From the NCBI RefSeq assembly GCF_014472395.1, contig NZ_JACSZW010000004.1, positions 124,001-188,000 on the forward strand: DNA of 64,000 nucleotides. The letters run 5' to 3'. The stretch is from Pedobacter sp. N36a (GTDB lineage: Bacteria; Bacteroidota; Bacteroidia; Sphingobacteriales; Sphingobacteriaceae). Below are positions 27,219-36,668 of the stretch, one piece after another. Position 1 is the first letter of the stretch, and every line of letters begins with the position of its first letter. The position numbers and the translations under genes were made by a program. A model generated the notes under the pieces. The model was not told the origin of the DNA, ran no database searches, and saw only the letters and a list, made by a program, of their open reading frames with translations.

Positions 27219-28535
27219 CTAGTAAAGTGTAAATTCTACTCTTCTGTTCTGTTGACGACCAGCGGCAGTTTTATTGGTTGCAATTGGTTGGTTTGGACCA
27301 TAACCTACTGCTTCAATACGTGAAGGATTCGCACCTTGAGATACTAAATACGCTTTTACTGCTTCTGCTCTTTCTTTCGATAAACGTAAGTTTAAAGCCA
27401 TAGAACCAGTGTTATCAGTATGACCTGCCAATTTAAGGCTAAAGTTTTTCTCTACTAATAATGCTGCTACACGGTTTAAAGTAGTGTAAGATTTAGCACG
27501 GATAGTTGCTTTTCCTAAATCAAACTCTAAGTTTTTAATCGCTTCTTCTACTACCTTACGGTCAGCTTCAGTAATGATTACTTTTTCCTGAATTACTGGT
27601 ACAGGGATTTTCAATGGACAACCAGAACCGTCAACAACTACGCCTGCTGGAGTACCTGGACATTTATCCAGTTTATCAGCAACACCATCGCCATCAGAAT
27701 CTTTTAACAGGTCGTTCATTTCGCCTCTTAATTTATCATTTTCAGCTTTCAATGCATTTGCAGTTTGTTTCGCCGATAAAGCTTCTTCGTAAGTTAAAGC
27801 TACCGGGTTATGCCATGCCAATTGTTTCGATCCTTTTCCTAAGGCAAACTCTAAACCTGCATAACCGTAGTTATATTTATCGCTGCTGTTACCACGTGCA
27901 TAACCATCAAGATTATCGCCATCAACAAAGTTAACCGTCCAGCCTAAATCCAGGTTTACACGGTCTGCTAATTTAAATTTAGCACCTAATCCAACAGGGA
28001 TAATCAATTCAGAGATTGTTTTACCACCAGCATAGTCTACTAACGCACCACCTGAGGTAGCTGAAGTTTTCACTTTATAACCCGCTAAACCAGCACCACC
28101 AGAAGCGTACAATTGTACTGCACTGTTGGCATTGAACATGCTGATATTAAACAAATTTACCACAGCGTTTAAACTTCCTGAATAATCAAGGTTAGTTTCA
28201 AAAGCATTTACAGGACTGGCATTTGGCGCACCGCTTTTCCAGTTTTCAGAGTTATCACCTTTAAGTTTACCTCTCACTCCGTCTAAACGCAGGGAGAAAT
28301 AAGGAGTAATTTGTTTCTTAATATAAAGTCCGTAACCAAGGCTGGATTTCATATTAGAGAAATCATTATGTCCACCAAGAGGAGATAAAGGAGTTAAAAC
28401 CCCAGCATTAAGGCCAATCGACCAGGTCGTCAACTGATTTGAGGTTGTACCTGCTTGATCCTGTGCCTGAACAGAACCTCCGATTAGGAGCGCAGCAAAA
28501 GCTACAGGCAGGGTTTTAAATAAATTTTGTTTCAT
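27219..28535 (-). CDS. OmpA family outer-membrane protein with TSP type-3 repeat
   Basis: 438 residues starting at MKQNLFKTLPVAFAAL (signal peptide to about residue 24, SVQA-Q). An in-frame ATG at 28583 would hide the signal and is rejected. An N-terminal eight-stranded barrel-like domain (about 30-240) precedes a short heptad-like helix (about 250-276, QTANALKAENDKLRGEMNDL), a calcium-type thrombospondin repeat DSDGDGVADKLDKCPGT (279-300) and a peptidoglycan-binding OmpA domain (329-438) with GHTDNTGS, NLRLSKERAEAVKAYL and QQNRRVEF. It probably tethers the outer membrane to the wall. It is a single-gene unit with its own terminator and is likely an abundant protein. Confidence 0.93.
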   Translation of the reverse strand: MKQNLFKTLPVAFAALLIGGSVQAQDQAGTTSNQLTTWSIGLNAGVLTPLSPLGGHNDFSNMKSSLGYGLYIKKQITPYFSLRLDGVRGKLKGDNSENWKSGAPNASPVNAFETNLDYSGSLNAVVNLFNISMFNANSAVQLYASGGAGLAGYKVKTSATSGGALVDYAGGKTISELIIPVGLGAKFKLADRVNLDLGWTVNFVDGDNLDGYARGNSSDKYNYGYAGLEFALGKGSKQLAWHNPVALTYEEALSAKQTANALKAENDKLRGEMNDLLKDSDGDGVADKLDKCPGTPAGVVVDGSGCPLKIPVPVIQEKVIITEADRKVVEEAIKNLEFDLGKATIRAKSYTTLNRVAALLVEKNFSLKLAGHTDNTGSMALNLRLSKERAEAVKAYLVSQGANPSRIEAVGYGPNQPIATNKTAAGRQQNRRVEFTLY

Positions 28536-28659
28536 AAGATAAGTATTGAATAAATTATTACAATGTTTAATCATTGAATTCATTTCAATACTCAGGCCAA
28601 TTATTTAAACTGCTTTAAACGACTGCAATTAGAAAATAAGTGTGTGGAATTTCAGACAG

Positions 28660-30378
28660 CTACCAGCCTAGCCATTGATCATCACCACGCGGATCTGCAG
28701 CCCCCTGATAACCACCCTGTTTTGTTTTCAGGATCGCATCTACTCTACCCATTGGCCCTCTTGGCGCGACGATATAGCCTTTAGTTTGGAGTTTAACGCG
28801 GGTAATTGAATCTATTGCCCCCTTTTCCGTGTAAATCAAATCAGGCAGCCATTGGTGGTGAAAACGTTCAGCGGACACTGCCTGCTGCATATTTTGGTCA
28901 AATTCGATCACATTTAGAATGGTCTGAAAAACAGACGTTATAATTGTGGAGCCTCCGGGTGTACCCACCACCATGAATAGCGCTCCATCTTTTTCAAGAA
29001 TTGTAGGTGTCATAGAGCTCAGCATTCGTTTTCCTGGGGCGATGGCATTCGCTTCGCCACCAACCAGTCCATACATATTGGCTGCACCTGGTTTCACAGA
29101 GAAATCGTCCATTTCATTGTTGAGCAGAAATCCTGCGCCTTTTATCACAACCGTAGCACCATAAGAGCCATTCAAGGTGGTAGTTACAGAAACGGCATTA
29201 CCTTCCTGATCGACAATAGAATAGTGCGTAGTTTCTTCATGTTCTTTTCTATTGACAACTCCGGCTTTAACCGATGCGCTAGGCATTGCCTTTTGCCAGT
29301 CCATGCTTTTCATGCGATCCCTAATGTACTGATCTTCCATTAAGGCAGGGGCAGGAACATCATAGAAATCTGGATCACCAAGGTGCGTGGCACGATCGGC
29401 ATAGACCCTACGTTCTGCTTCTACCATGAGCTGCACGGTAGAATCCTGCTGGAATCCCCATTTTTTCAGTGGAAATGGCTCTACAGATTTCAGGAGCTGA
29501 ATCAGGGCAATACCACCACTAGATGGAGGAGGCATGGTAATGATGCGGTAATCTTTATAAGTTCCGGTGATGGCTTTGCGCCAGATCGCCTGATAATTTT
29601 GTAAATCAGCTTTGGTCAGGATGCCGCCGCCGCGGTTCATCTCCTTTAATAAAAGATCAGCGACTTTACCATCGTAAAAGCCTGCCCTTCCTTTGTCGCG
29701 GATCAGTTCCAGCGTACTGGCCAGTTCTTCCTGTTTCAGCAGCTCCCCTTCGGCCCATTTGCCTTCTTTCAGCAATGCGGTACCATCCGGATTGAATTCC
29801 AGTAATTTTTCGCGAAGCTCGTTGAGCTCAGCCACCTGTTGCTTGCTCAGGGGGAAACCATTTCTGGCGAGAAAAATTGCCGGCTCTACTAAAGCTGCCC
29901 ATGGCAATTTCCCATATTTTTGATGTGCGGCCACCATTCCTGCTACCGAACCGGGAACACCTGCAGCCAGCTGCCCGTACAGGCTTTTATCAACAATCGG
30001 TGCACCGGATTGATCCAGGTACATATCCCTTGATGCTGCAGCACCGGCTTTTTCTCTAAAATCAAGGGTATTGCTACTGCCATCTGCAGCGCGATACACC
30101 ATAAAACCACCGCCACCGATATTTCCGGCATTGGGGTATACTACGGCTAATGCAAACTGAACCGCTACTGCAGCATCCACCGCATTCCCACCTTTTTTCA
30201 AGATGTCCAGGCCTACTTTCGACGCAAAAGGACTGGCAGAAACCACCATCCCATTGCGGTAGTCACTGCCACCTTGTCTGCCCGGCCGAGTCCCTGCGCA
30301 TCCTGATAGAAGAATGGCTGTGATCAGCAAAAATCCATTGATATTTAAAAATATTCTAGCCTTTATAATCCGCTGCAT
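28660..30378 (-). CDS. ggt: Gamma-glutamyltransferase lipoprotein
   Basis: The enzyme transfers or hydrolyses the gamma-glutamyl group of glutathione and related compounds. A lipoprotein signal (ITAILLSGCAG, Cys27) places it on the periplasmic face of a membrane. The 572-residue precursor should self-cleave before Thr383 in EETTHYSIVD, giving large and small chains. Other motifs are FREKAG (gamma-glutamyl Arg), NAVSVTTTLNGSYGA and RMLSSMTPTI. The start overlaps the last 23 bases of the acyl-CoA ligase gene, so translation may be coupled, although the two enzymes have no obvious shared pathway. Confidence 0.94.
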   Translation of the reverse strand: MQRIIKARIFLNINGFLLITAILLSGCAGTRPGRQGGSDYRNGMVVSASPFASKVGLDILKKGGNAVDAAVAVQFALAVVYPNAGNIGGGGFMVYRAADGSSNTLDFREKAGAAASRDMYLDQSGAPIVDKSLYGQLAAGVPGSVAGMVAAHQKYGKLPWAALVEPAIFLARNGFPLSKQQVAELNELREKLLEFNPDGTALLKEGKWAEGELLKQEELASTLELIRDKGRAGFYDGKVADLLLKEMNRGGGILTKADLQNYQAIWRKAITGTYKDYRIITMPPPSSGGIALIQLLKSVEPFPLKKWGFQQDSTVQLMVEAERRVYADRATHLGDPDFYDVPAPALMEDQYIRDRMKSMDWQKAMPSASVKAGVVNRKEHEETTHYSIVDQEGNAVSVTTTLNGSYGATVVIKGAGFLLNNEMDDFSVKPGAANMYGLVGGEANAIAPGKRMLSSMTPTILEKDGALFMVVGTPGGSTIITSVFQTILNVIEFDQNMQQAVSAERFHHQWLPDLIYTEKGAIDSITRVKLQTKGYIVAPRGPMGRVDAILKTKQGGYQGAADPRGDDQWLGW

Positions 30379-32128
30379 CCGTATAAATTTTTTCTATGAC
30401 CAGTCCGTTTTTCTCCAGAATGACCTTTCTTTTTAAGCTCAGTTTAGGGGTCAGCTCACCGCCTTCAATGCTCCACTCTTTGGAGAGCAATGCAATGCGT
30501 TTCACCTGCTCCCATTTGCCAAACTCCTTGCCGCTAAAAGCAACAATTTCATCATACTTTTTCAAGACCTGCGGATCTTTGATCATCAGTTCATTGGTGG
30601 TATAAGCAATTCCCTTTTTAGCACACCAGGCTTTAAGCGCTGCAAAAGTAGGAATAATTAAAGCCGATGGAAACTTTCTGTTTTCACCAAGCACCATCAC
30701 CTGCTCCACCAATGGGGATTCTTTCAATTTATTTTCCAGCATCTGTGGGGCCACATACTTACCACCTGCTGTTTTAAAGATCTCTTTTTTACGATCGGTA
30801 ATTTTCAAGAACCTGCCCTCGATCAATTCGCCAATATCTCCGGTATGGAACCAGCCATCTTTGTCGATAGACTCGGCAGTCAGTTCCGGATGGTTGTAAT
30901 AGCCTTTCATAATGTTGTGTCCACGGGCCAACACTTCCCCATCTTCTGCAATCTTCACTTCTACGCCTTCAATTGGCGGACCTACAGTTCCAAACCTGGT
31001 GGCACCAATATAGTTTACTGTGATCACCGGCGAAGTTTCCGTTAAACCATATCCCTCCATCACCGGCATTCCTGCTGCCCAGAAGATTCTGCATAAACGT
31101 GCGTTTAAAGCTGCTCCTCCGGAAACAATCACTACAATTTCGCCACCCAGTGCTTCCTGCCATTTTTTAAACACCAGCTTTCTGGCAATGCCGAGTTTGA
31201 ACTTATAAAAAGGACCGTTGTCGAATTCGAATTTTTCCGCAACAGCAAGCGCCCAGAAGAATATGCCTCTTTTGATTCCTGTTAGTTCCTTTCCTTTCTC
31301 CATGATTTTATCATAGACCTTTTCCAGCAAACGTGGAACGGTAGAGAAAGCATTGGGTTTCACAAACTGTATGTCGGCCACAATAGTTTCCATACTTTCT
31401 GCATAATATACCGATGCTCCTTTATACATGTGGAGGTACACAATCATGCGTTCAAAAATATGCGACAATGGTAAAAAGCTCAAGGCCTTATGGAGTCCCG
31501 GAGGAACCAGCACCGAAGACTTTTCAAAATTTTTCACCAGGTTATCATGAGTCAGCATCACCCCTTTTGGGGTACCAGTCGTACCAGAGGTATAGATTAA
31601 GGTTAAAATATCTTCCGCTTTTACCTCCGCACGGTACACTTCCAGGTCCAGTCCGGCCTGAGCCTTTCCTGCCTCCAGCAATTCCTCCCAGGAAGGAATT
31701 CCTTTTACCGGATCGAAACTATATACTTTCAGCTCAGATTTCAATTCTGCAGCTGCTGTTTTTACTTTCTGATAGATCAGTTCATCCGCTACAAAAACAA
31801 CATTTACGGCCGCATTTTCCAGAATAAACTTAATATCATGCTCCGCTAATGTCGGATATAAAGGTACCTGATAGGCACCCAACTGTATAATTGCAAAATC
31901 AGTAATGTTCCATTCCGGGCGATTGGCAGACATAACCGCTACCTTCGACCCCTTAATTACACCGATCCCCAGCAAGCCTCTGCTCAAGGTATCAACGGTT
32001 TCACAAAAATGCTGGGTACTATATTTTTTCCACTCCCCCTTAACCTTACCACTTATAAACTCTTCTTTGGGAAAATTCTCTAAATTGTATTGAAGTAAAT
32101 CAAATACGCGTGTGATATTTGCAGCCAT
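30356..32128 (-). CDS. Long-chain fatty acid--CoA ligase (AMP-forming)
   Basis: The enzyme activates fatty acids with ATP to acyl-CoA. The 590 residues have the AMP-binding P-loop LIYTSGTTGTPKG (about 176-188), the A5 motif EGYGLTETSPV, and the hinge and A8 region GDIGELIEGRFLKITDRKKEIFKTAGGKYVAP. It belongs to the FAA1/FadD15-like branch common in Bacteroidota. It can supply substrates for the fadNAE operon 4 kb away, although the two are separate transcripts. Confidence 0.93.
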   Translation of the reverse strand: MAANITRVFDLLQYNLENFPKEEFISGKVKGEWKKYSTQHFCETVDTLSRGLLGIGVIKGSKVAVMSANRPEWNITDFAIIQLGAYQVPLYPTLAEHDIKFILENAAVNVVFVADELIYQKVKTAAAELKSELKVYSFDPVKGIPSWEELLEAGKAQAGLDLEVYRAEVKAEDILTLIYTSGTTGTPKGVMLTHDNLVKNFEKSSVLVPPGLHKALSFLPLSHIFERMIVYLHMYKGASVYYAESMETIVADIQFVKPNAFSTVPRLLEKVYDKIMEKGKELTGIKRGIFFWALAVAEKFEFDNGPFYKFKLGIARKLVFKKWQEALGGEIVVIVSGGAALNARLCRIFWAAGMPVMEGYGLTETSPVITVNYIGATRFGTVGPPIEGVEVKIAEDGEVLARGHNIMKGYYNHPELTAESIDKDGWFHTGDIGELIEGRFLKITDRKKEIFKTAGGKYVAPQMLENKLKESPLVEQVMVLGENRKFPSALIIPTFAALKAWCAKKGIAYTTNELMIKDPQVLKKYDEIVAFSGKEFGKWEQVKRIALLSKEWSIEGGELTPKLSLKRKVILEKNGLVIEKIYTDAADYKG

Positions 32129-32164
32129 AAACGGTTATTTTTATAATTATTACCTGGTCTTTCT

Positions 32165-32199
32165 CAAATCTAACAAATTATTAGTGCTATTAAAACCAA
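32165..32199 (-). promoter_or_regulatory. Candidate promoter of the acyl-CoA ligase gene
   Basis: Minus-strand TAGATTTG (32172-32165) lies 36 bases before the ATG. A TTG at 32199-32197 is 24 bases upstream, longer than the usual 19-21. Confidence 0.35.
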
Positions 32200-32634
32200 T
32201 TATTATAATGGTATGTTTTCTTTTGCTAAGAATAATCAGGAGAAGATTCTGTGAGATTTTCACTCCAGAATTCCCCGGGGTAGCCTAAATTTTTCAGCTG
32301 CAAAAACCCAGTTCAAAAAACATTCGCAGTGGTTGTAATCTAAACTAATACTGTTAAACCGGCTTTAAATGACATTCCCCTAGGATGCTGGATTCATTGA
32401 GCCTCAGTTAAATTGATCTTTACCTATACCTACTAAACTTAACCATAATTACTGTAACTTATTTTCAATCAAATCATCTATTATAGATGCCGAAAATTTA
32501 CCTTTGCTTATTAAAGCGTTCTATTCCATAAAAACTATAGACCGCAGGTAGCGAGCGCTATAAAAAAACATTTACCAAATTAATTAAATAAGAAAAACAC
32601 CTGTAAGCCAAGAGATCGGGCCACATCCCTATTC

Positions 32635-32648
32635 GTATTGATCAATAC
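32635..32648. promoter_or_regulatory. Perfect 14-bp palindrome before the GT87 start
   Basis: GTATTGATCAATAC is identical on both strands and ends 10 bases before the ATG at 32659. Its place in the untranslated leader suggests a regulator site or a short hairpin over the ribosome site; function is not shown. Confidence 0.35.
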
Positions 32649-32658
32649 CCGAGCTCGA

Positions 32659-33891
32659 ATGATTAAAACAGGCAAAAAACACACATTTGCATTTATGTCC
32701 TCACTTTCTATTCCAAGCAAAGCTCCGAACCGCTTACTTGCATTTATCCTGGATAAAAAAGTAATATTAGGCTTATACCTGATTGCTGCTGTCGTTTCAG
32801 CTACCAAACAGTACCTGCACGGCACTTACAACAACTACAAGATTTTCAAGCATGTCTTTTGGCATAGTGTAGAGCACTTGAATTTGTATACAGAAAACCC
32901 GCTTCTGTATCTGGACAGCAATCACTATGGCCCATTCTTTGCCTTGCTCATCGCCCCATTTGCACTTTTACCAGATGCTTTCGGAACCGTTTTATGGAAC
33001 GTCTGTAATGCACTGGTTTTATATTGGGGAATTTACAACCTGCCGATCAAGCAAAAACAGCAGTCATGGGTAGCCATCATCTGTTTGCATGAAGCCCTTA
33101 CCGCCTTATTGAGTTTTCAGTTCAATGTGGCGCTGACTGGATTGATCTTACTCTCCTTTTCTTTTATCTATAAACAGCAGGAAGTCAAAGCAGCAGCGAT
33201 CATCATCATCGGACTTTTAGTGAAATTATACGGTATTGTAGGACTAGCCTTCTTCTTCTTCGCGAAAAATAAAACCAAGTTTGTCATCGGCGGATTGATT
33301 TTATTACCGGTACTGACATTTTTACCCGCAGTGCTTTCAGACCTGAACTTTGTCTGGTCTTCTCATATCGATTGGAAGGACTCTTTGGTGTATAAAAACT
33401 CGCTGAATGCGTCCTTAATTTCTATGCAGGACATCTCTGTTATGGGAATGGTGAGGCGCATATCCGGTGATGCTTCTATTCCAAACACTCCATTTCTATT
33501 GGCTGGACTCCTGTTATTTGCCTTGCCTTACCTTCGTGTCAGTCAATATAAAAGCACCGATTTTCAATTGATGATGCTGAGTTCGGTATTGATCTTTACC
33601 GTTATTTTCAGCAGTGGTTCCGAATCGCCAACCTATATTATTGCCATGCTGGGTGTCGCCATCTGGTTTATCATTCAGCCGGATCCAAAAAAATGGTGGG
33701 TCATTGCCCTATTTGTTTTTGCCATGTTACTGACCAGTTTCTCCCCTTCAGATTTATTTCCAAGATACATCAGGAGAACCTATATTATGCCTTATTCTTT
33801 AAAGGCTTTACCTTGTGTATTGGTTTGGCTAACTATCGTATATCAAATGTTGACAGTAGATTTTAGAAAATCCATTCCAGCTCATGACTAG
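32659..33891 (+). CDS. GT87 (DUF2029) family membrane glycosyltransferase
   Basis: This protein of about 410 residues is mostly hydrophobic, with around ten membrane segments from residue 25 on (for example LLALLIAPFALLP-like and IIIIGLLVKLYGIVGLAFFFF). Early loop residues HYGPFFALLIAPF resemble the catalytic loop region of GT-C enzymes of family GT87, whose studied member PimE uses a polyprenyl-phosphate sugar donor outside the inner membrane. Three starts are possible: a TTG at 32638, ATG at 32659 and ATG at 32695; the middle one is chosen without strong evidence. The stop overlaps the next gene by 8 bases. Acceptor and sugar are unknown. Confidence 0.75.
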   Translation: MIKTGKKHTFAFMSSLSIPSKAPNRLLAFILDKKVILGLYLIAAVVSATKQYLHGTYNNYKIFKHVFWHSVEHLNLYTENPLLYLDSNHYGPFFALLIAPFALLPDAFGTVLWNVCNALVLYWGIYNLPIKQKQQSWVAIICLHEALTALLSFQFNVALTGLILLSFSFIYKQQEVKAAAIIIIGLLVKLYGIVGLAFFFFAKNKTKFVIGGLILLPVLTFLPAVLSDLNFVWSSHIDWKDSLVYKNSLNASLISMQDISVMGMVRRISGDASIPNTPFLLAGLLLFALPYLRVSQYKSTDFQLMMLSSVLIFTVIFSSGSESPTYIIAMLGVAIWFIIQPDPKKWWVIALFVFAMLLTSFSPSDLFPRYIRRTYIMPYSLKALPCVLVWLTIVYQMLTVDFRKSIPAHD

Positions 33892-34822
33892 TCAGAAATT
33901 AATATCCATTGTTATTCCTGCTTATAATGAAGCAGACAATATCCCAGTAATTGCGGCCAGTATCCGGGAGGTATTTACCGGCTTGCCCAACTATTCATTT
34001 GAGATCATTTTTGTGGCAGATGGCTGCACAGACAGTACCATGGCCGTATTAGAAATGATGGCCAAACACAGCGACCATATTTTTCACATAGAGTTTTCCC
34101 GGAATTTCGGACATCAGCAGGCCGTTAAAGCAGGGATGGATTATGCACGTGGTGCCGGTGTCATCTGTATGGATGGTGATATGCAGCATCCTCCAGAACT
34201 GATTCCAGAGCTGATCCAAAGGTGGGAAGAAGGACATGAAGTGGTTTATACCATTAGAAATGAGGATAAAAGATTGCCATTCAAAAAGCGGATCACTTCA
34301 AAATTATTCTATCAGGTATTGAACCGGATGGCTTCAGTGGAGTTGGATCAGGGCGCCTCAGATTTCAGATTGCTGGATCGAAAGGTAGTAGATGTTTTCA
34401 AAGAATTTCATGAAAATGAACCCTTTTTACGGGGTTTAGTGAAATGGATTGGCTTTAAACAATATGCGGTCAGCTATGACCCCGCAGAAAGATTTTCAGG
34501 AAGTTCTAAATATACGCTTAAAAAGATGGTGGGCTTAGCGCTGCAAGGCGTTACTTCCTTCTCAATTAAGCCATTGTACAATGTCGTTTATCTCGGTTTC
34601 GCATTTTCCGGAATATCCGTCTTATATTTGCCTTATGTACTCTATGCCTTTACCTTTGGACACGAAGTTTCTGGCTGGGCATCCATCATTATGACCATTG
34701 CATTTTTTGGGGGCATACAACTGATCATCTTGGGTATTATTGGAATTTACCTCGGAAAGATGTTTATGCAGGTCAAATTAAGGCCGAATTACATCGTTCG
34801 GTCAACAAATATAAAAAGCTAA
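33884..34822 (+). CDS. GT2 polyprenyl-phosphate sugar transferase (GtrB/ArnC/DPM1-like)
   Basis: The 312-residue protein starts with the GT-A fold (ISIVIPAYNEADNIP) and carries the metal-binding DGDMQHPPE motif at about residues 97-105 and the downstream ASDFRLLDR of the DPM1/GtrB/ArnC group. Two C-terminal membrane helices (about 230-295) complete the layout, which matches enzymes that load a nucleotide sugar onto polyprenyl phosphate at the cytoplasmic face. It overlaps the GT87 gene by 8 bases and precedes a deacetylase by 12, so it should provide the lipid-linked donor for GT87. Confidence 0.9.
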   Translation: MTSQKLISIVIPAYNEADNIPVIAASIREVFTGLPNYSFEIIFVADGCTDSTMAVLEMMAKHSDHIFHIEFSRNFGHQQAVKAGMDYARGAGVICMDGDMQHPPELIPELIQRWEEGHEVVYTIRNEDKRLPFKKRITSKLFYQVLNRMASVELDQGASDFRLLDRKVVDVFKEFHENEPFLRGLVKWIGFKQYAVSYDPAERFSGSSKYTLKKMVGLALQGVTSFSIKPLYNVVYLGFAFSGISVLYLPYVLYAFTFGHEVSGWASIIMTIAFFGGIQLIILGIIGIYLGKMFMQVKLRPNYIVRSTNIKS

Positions 34823-34834
34823 AAAACAACACAC

Positions 34835-35620
34835 GTGATACTACTAAGTTTCGATATTGAAGAGTTTGACATGCCCTTCGAATACCATAAAGAGATCTCT
34901 TTTAAAGATCAAATGGACATCTCTATTACAGGTACAGAGGCCATACTGGATATATTGGAACGCCAGCAGGTAAAAGCAACATTTTTTAGCACCGTCATTT
35001 TTGCACAAAATGCCCCAGCAACGATTCAGCGCATACTGGATCAGGGCCATGAACTGGCTTCTCACGGGTATTACCATTCTGATTTTAAAGTGGAGCATTT
35101 ACTTTCTTCCAGACTGGAACTGGAAAAAATCATCCAGAAACCTGTTACTGGGTACCGCATGGCGAGAATGCAGCCTACCGACGACCTGGATATACAAAAT
35201 GCCGGTTACGAATACAACAGTTCCATTAACCCTACCTGGCTGCCGGGCCGGTACAATAACCTGCACCTCCCAAGAACTCATTTCAAAACAGACCAGGTCC
35301 TGCAGATCCCAGCTTCAGTTACACCGCTGATCAGGTTCCCATTGTTCTGGCTGTCTTTTCATAATCTTCCTTTATGGTTATATACAGCCATGGCCCGCTG
35401 GACCACAAAAGTGGATGGCTACCTGAATGTCTATTTTCATCCATGGGAATTCACCGATCTGGATGATCCGGAGCGTTTTGGCTTTCCAGGATATGTCCGC
35501 AAGAATACTGGCACGAAAATGATCAAAAGAATGGATCAGTTAATCCATAAATTAAAACAGAAAAACGCAGAGTTTGTGACAATTGCTTCTTTTGTGAAAC
35601 GAGTATCCAAGCCAAAATAA
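34835..35620 (+). CDS. Polysaccharide deacetylase (NodB/CE4 homology) family protein
   Basis: The 261-residue protein starts at GTG (34835). The catalytic-base motif SFDIEEFD lies at residues 5-12 (Asp7 as base, next acidic residue as metal ligand position). The zinc motif SHGYYH gives His77 and His81, and later strands resemble the CE4 barrel (TGYRMARMQPTDDL; YFHPWEF). No signal peptide or membrane helix is visible, so it should act in the cytoplasm, where ArnD-like enzymes deacylate undecaprenyl-linked amino sugars. Located 12 bases after the GT2 gene and 5 bases before the UPF0104 gene. Confidence 0.88.
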   Translation: MILLSFDIEEFDMPFEYHKEISFKDQMDISITGTEAILDILERQQVKATFFSTVIFAQNAPATIQRILDQGHELASHGYYHSDFKVEHLLSSRLELEKIIQKPVTGYRMARMQPTDDLDIQNAGYEYNSSINPTWLPGRYNNLHLPRTHFKTDQVLQIPASVTPLIRFPLFWLSFHNLPLWLYTAMARWTTKVDGYLNVYFHPWEFTDLDDPERFGFPGYVRKNTGTKMIKRMDQLIHKLKQKNAEFVTIASFVKRVSKPK

Positions 35621-35625
35621 GCGAG

Positions 35626-36522
35626 ATGATAAAGTCAAAAACCCTTTTTTCCATTTTTAAAATTCTGATCAAAATATTGCTTACTGCTGGTGCTTTATAT
35701 TGGGTATTCTCCAATGTAGACCTGGAAAAGACCCGAGCGACCATCGCACAAGCCGATCCATTACCATTGGGAGCTGCCTTCATTGCCTTTATATGTTCTC
35801 AATTGTTTGCCTCATCCAGAGTCAGAACCTTTTTTGGATGTATCGGATTGAAGCTTTCGGAATGGCTGAACTATAAATTATACCTGTTGGGGATGTTTTA
35901 TAACATGTTCCTTCCTGGCGGAATTAGCGGCGACGGCTATAAGATTTTCCTGCTGCGCAAAGAATATGGCATCGAGACTCGCAAATTATTGACTGCTGTG
36001 TTCATGGACAAACTGAGTGGCCTTTGGGCACTCACTGTATTGCTGTTGCTGCTCCTGTCTAAAACAACCGGATTGCCTATCCCTGGTTATTGGGCATGGA
36101 TCCTAATCATCATGGGAACAGCCGGCTATTACCTGATATTAAAGCTATGGTTTAAGCCATATGTTCCTTCTTTTTTAATGATCCACCTTAAAGCATTGGG
36201 CGGACAAACCTGTCAGCTGCTCTGCGCTTTATTTATACTGTATACCTTGCGCGTGGAGGGACCTTTCCTACCTTATATATTACTGTTTATGGCCTCCTCT
36301 TTATTGGCATTATTTCCACTTACTATTGGTGGGCTGGGTGCAAGAGAACTCGTATTCATGTATGGCGCCAGGTATTTTGTACTTGATCCACAGATAGCGA
36401 TTACCATCAGCTTGTTATTTTACAGCATTTCAGCATTATCATCACTACCCGGAGCCTATTTTGTTTTTCACATCTCATCTCTCCATAAAGAGAATCAAGG
36501 TACTCCTACAGCAGAAGTATAA
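35626..36522 (+). CDS. UPF0104 / lysylphosphatidylglycerol synthase-type membrane protein
   Basis: The 298-residue integral membrane protein has about seven helices and matches the LPG_synthase_TM (DUF2029-independent UPF0104/YbhN-like) family: KILIKILLTAGALYWVFSNVD at the start, then NMFLPGGISGDGYK (about 97-110), a conserved loop of the family, and PLTIGGLGARELVF near residue 230. Members that lack the cytoplasmic synthetase domain are suspected to move lipids across the membrane. As the last gene of the cluster it could flip the lipid-linked sugar, but this is inference. Confidence 0.82.
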   Translation: MIKSKTLFSIFKILIKILLTAGALYWVFSNVDLEKTRATIAQADPLPLGAAFIAFICSQLFASSRVRTFFGCIGLKLSEWLNYKLYLLGMFYNMFLPGGISGDGYKIFLLRKEYGIETRKLLTAVFMDKLSGLWALTVLLLLLLSKTTGLPIPGYWAWILIIMGTAGYYLILKLWFKPYVPSFLMIHLKALGGQTCQLLCALFILYTLRVEGPFLPYILLFMASSLLALFPLTIGGLGARELVFMYGARYFVLDPQIAITISLLFYSISALSSLPGAYFVFHISSLHKENQGTPTAEV

Positions 36523-36668
36523 TTCCAAATTGAGTAAAGATCAATTCTAAATATGAAACACATGCCGAATTACCACTAAAATGTTACAAAAACACTATTT
36601 TAGATGGAATACGGCACAATAGTTGTAATGACACGAATTAGCTATAAAAATTAAATAAAAACACAATT

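Larger units (their letters stand above)
32129..32658. other. Gene-free stretch with two promoter-like boxes
   Basis: About 530 bases between the divergent acyl-CoA ligase and GT87 genes hold no credible gene on either strand; short minus-strand reading frames at its right end overlap the GT87 gene antisense. TACCTTTG at 32499-32506 matches the plus-strand -7 consensus, which would give the GT87 message a leader of roughly 145 bases. No TTG sits at the right distance. Confidence 0.55.

Noticed and set aside
32580..32825. Minus-strand frame of 81 codons across the GT87 start
   Set aside because: It overlaps the GT87 N-terminus antisense, has no recognisable content and no promoter.
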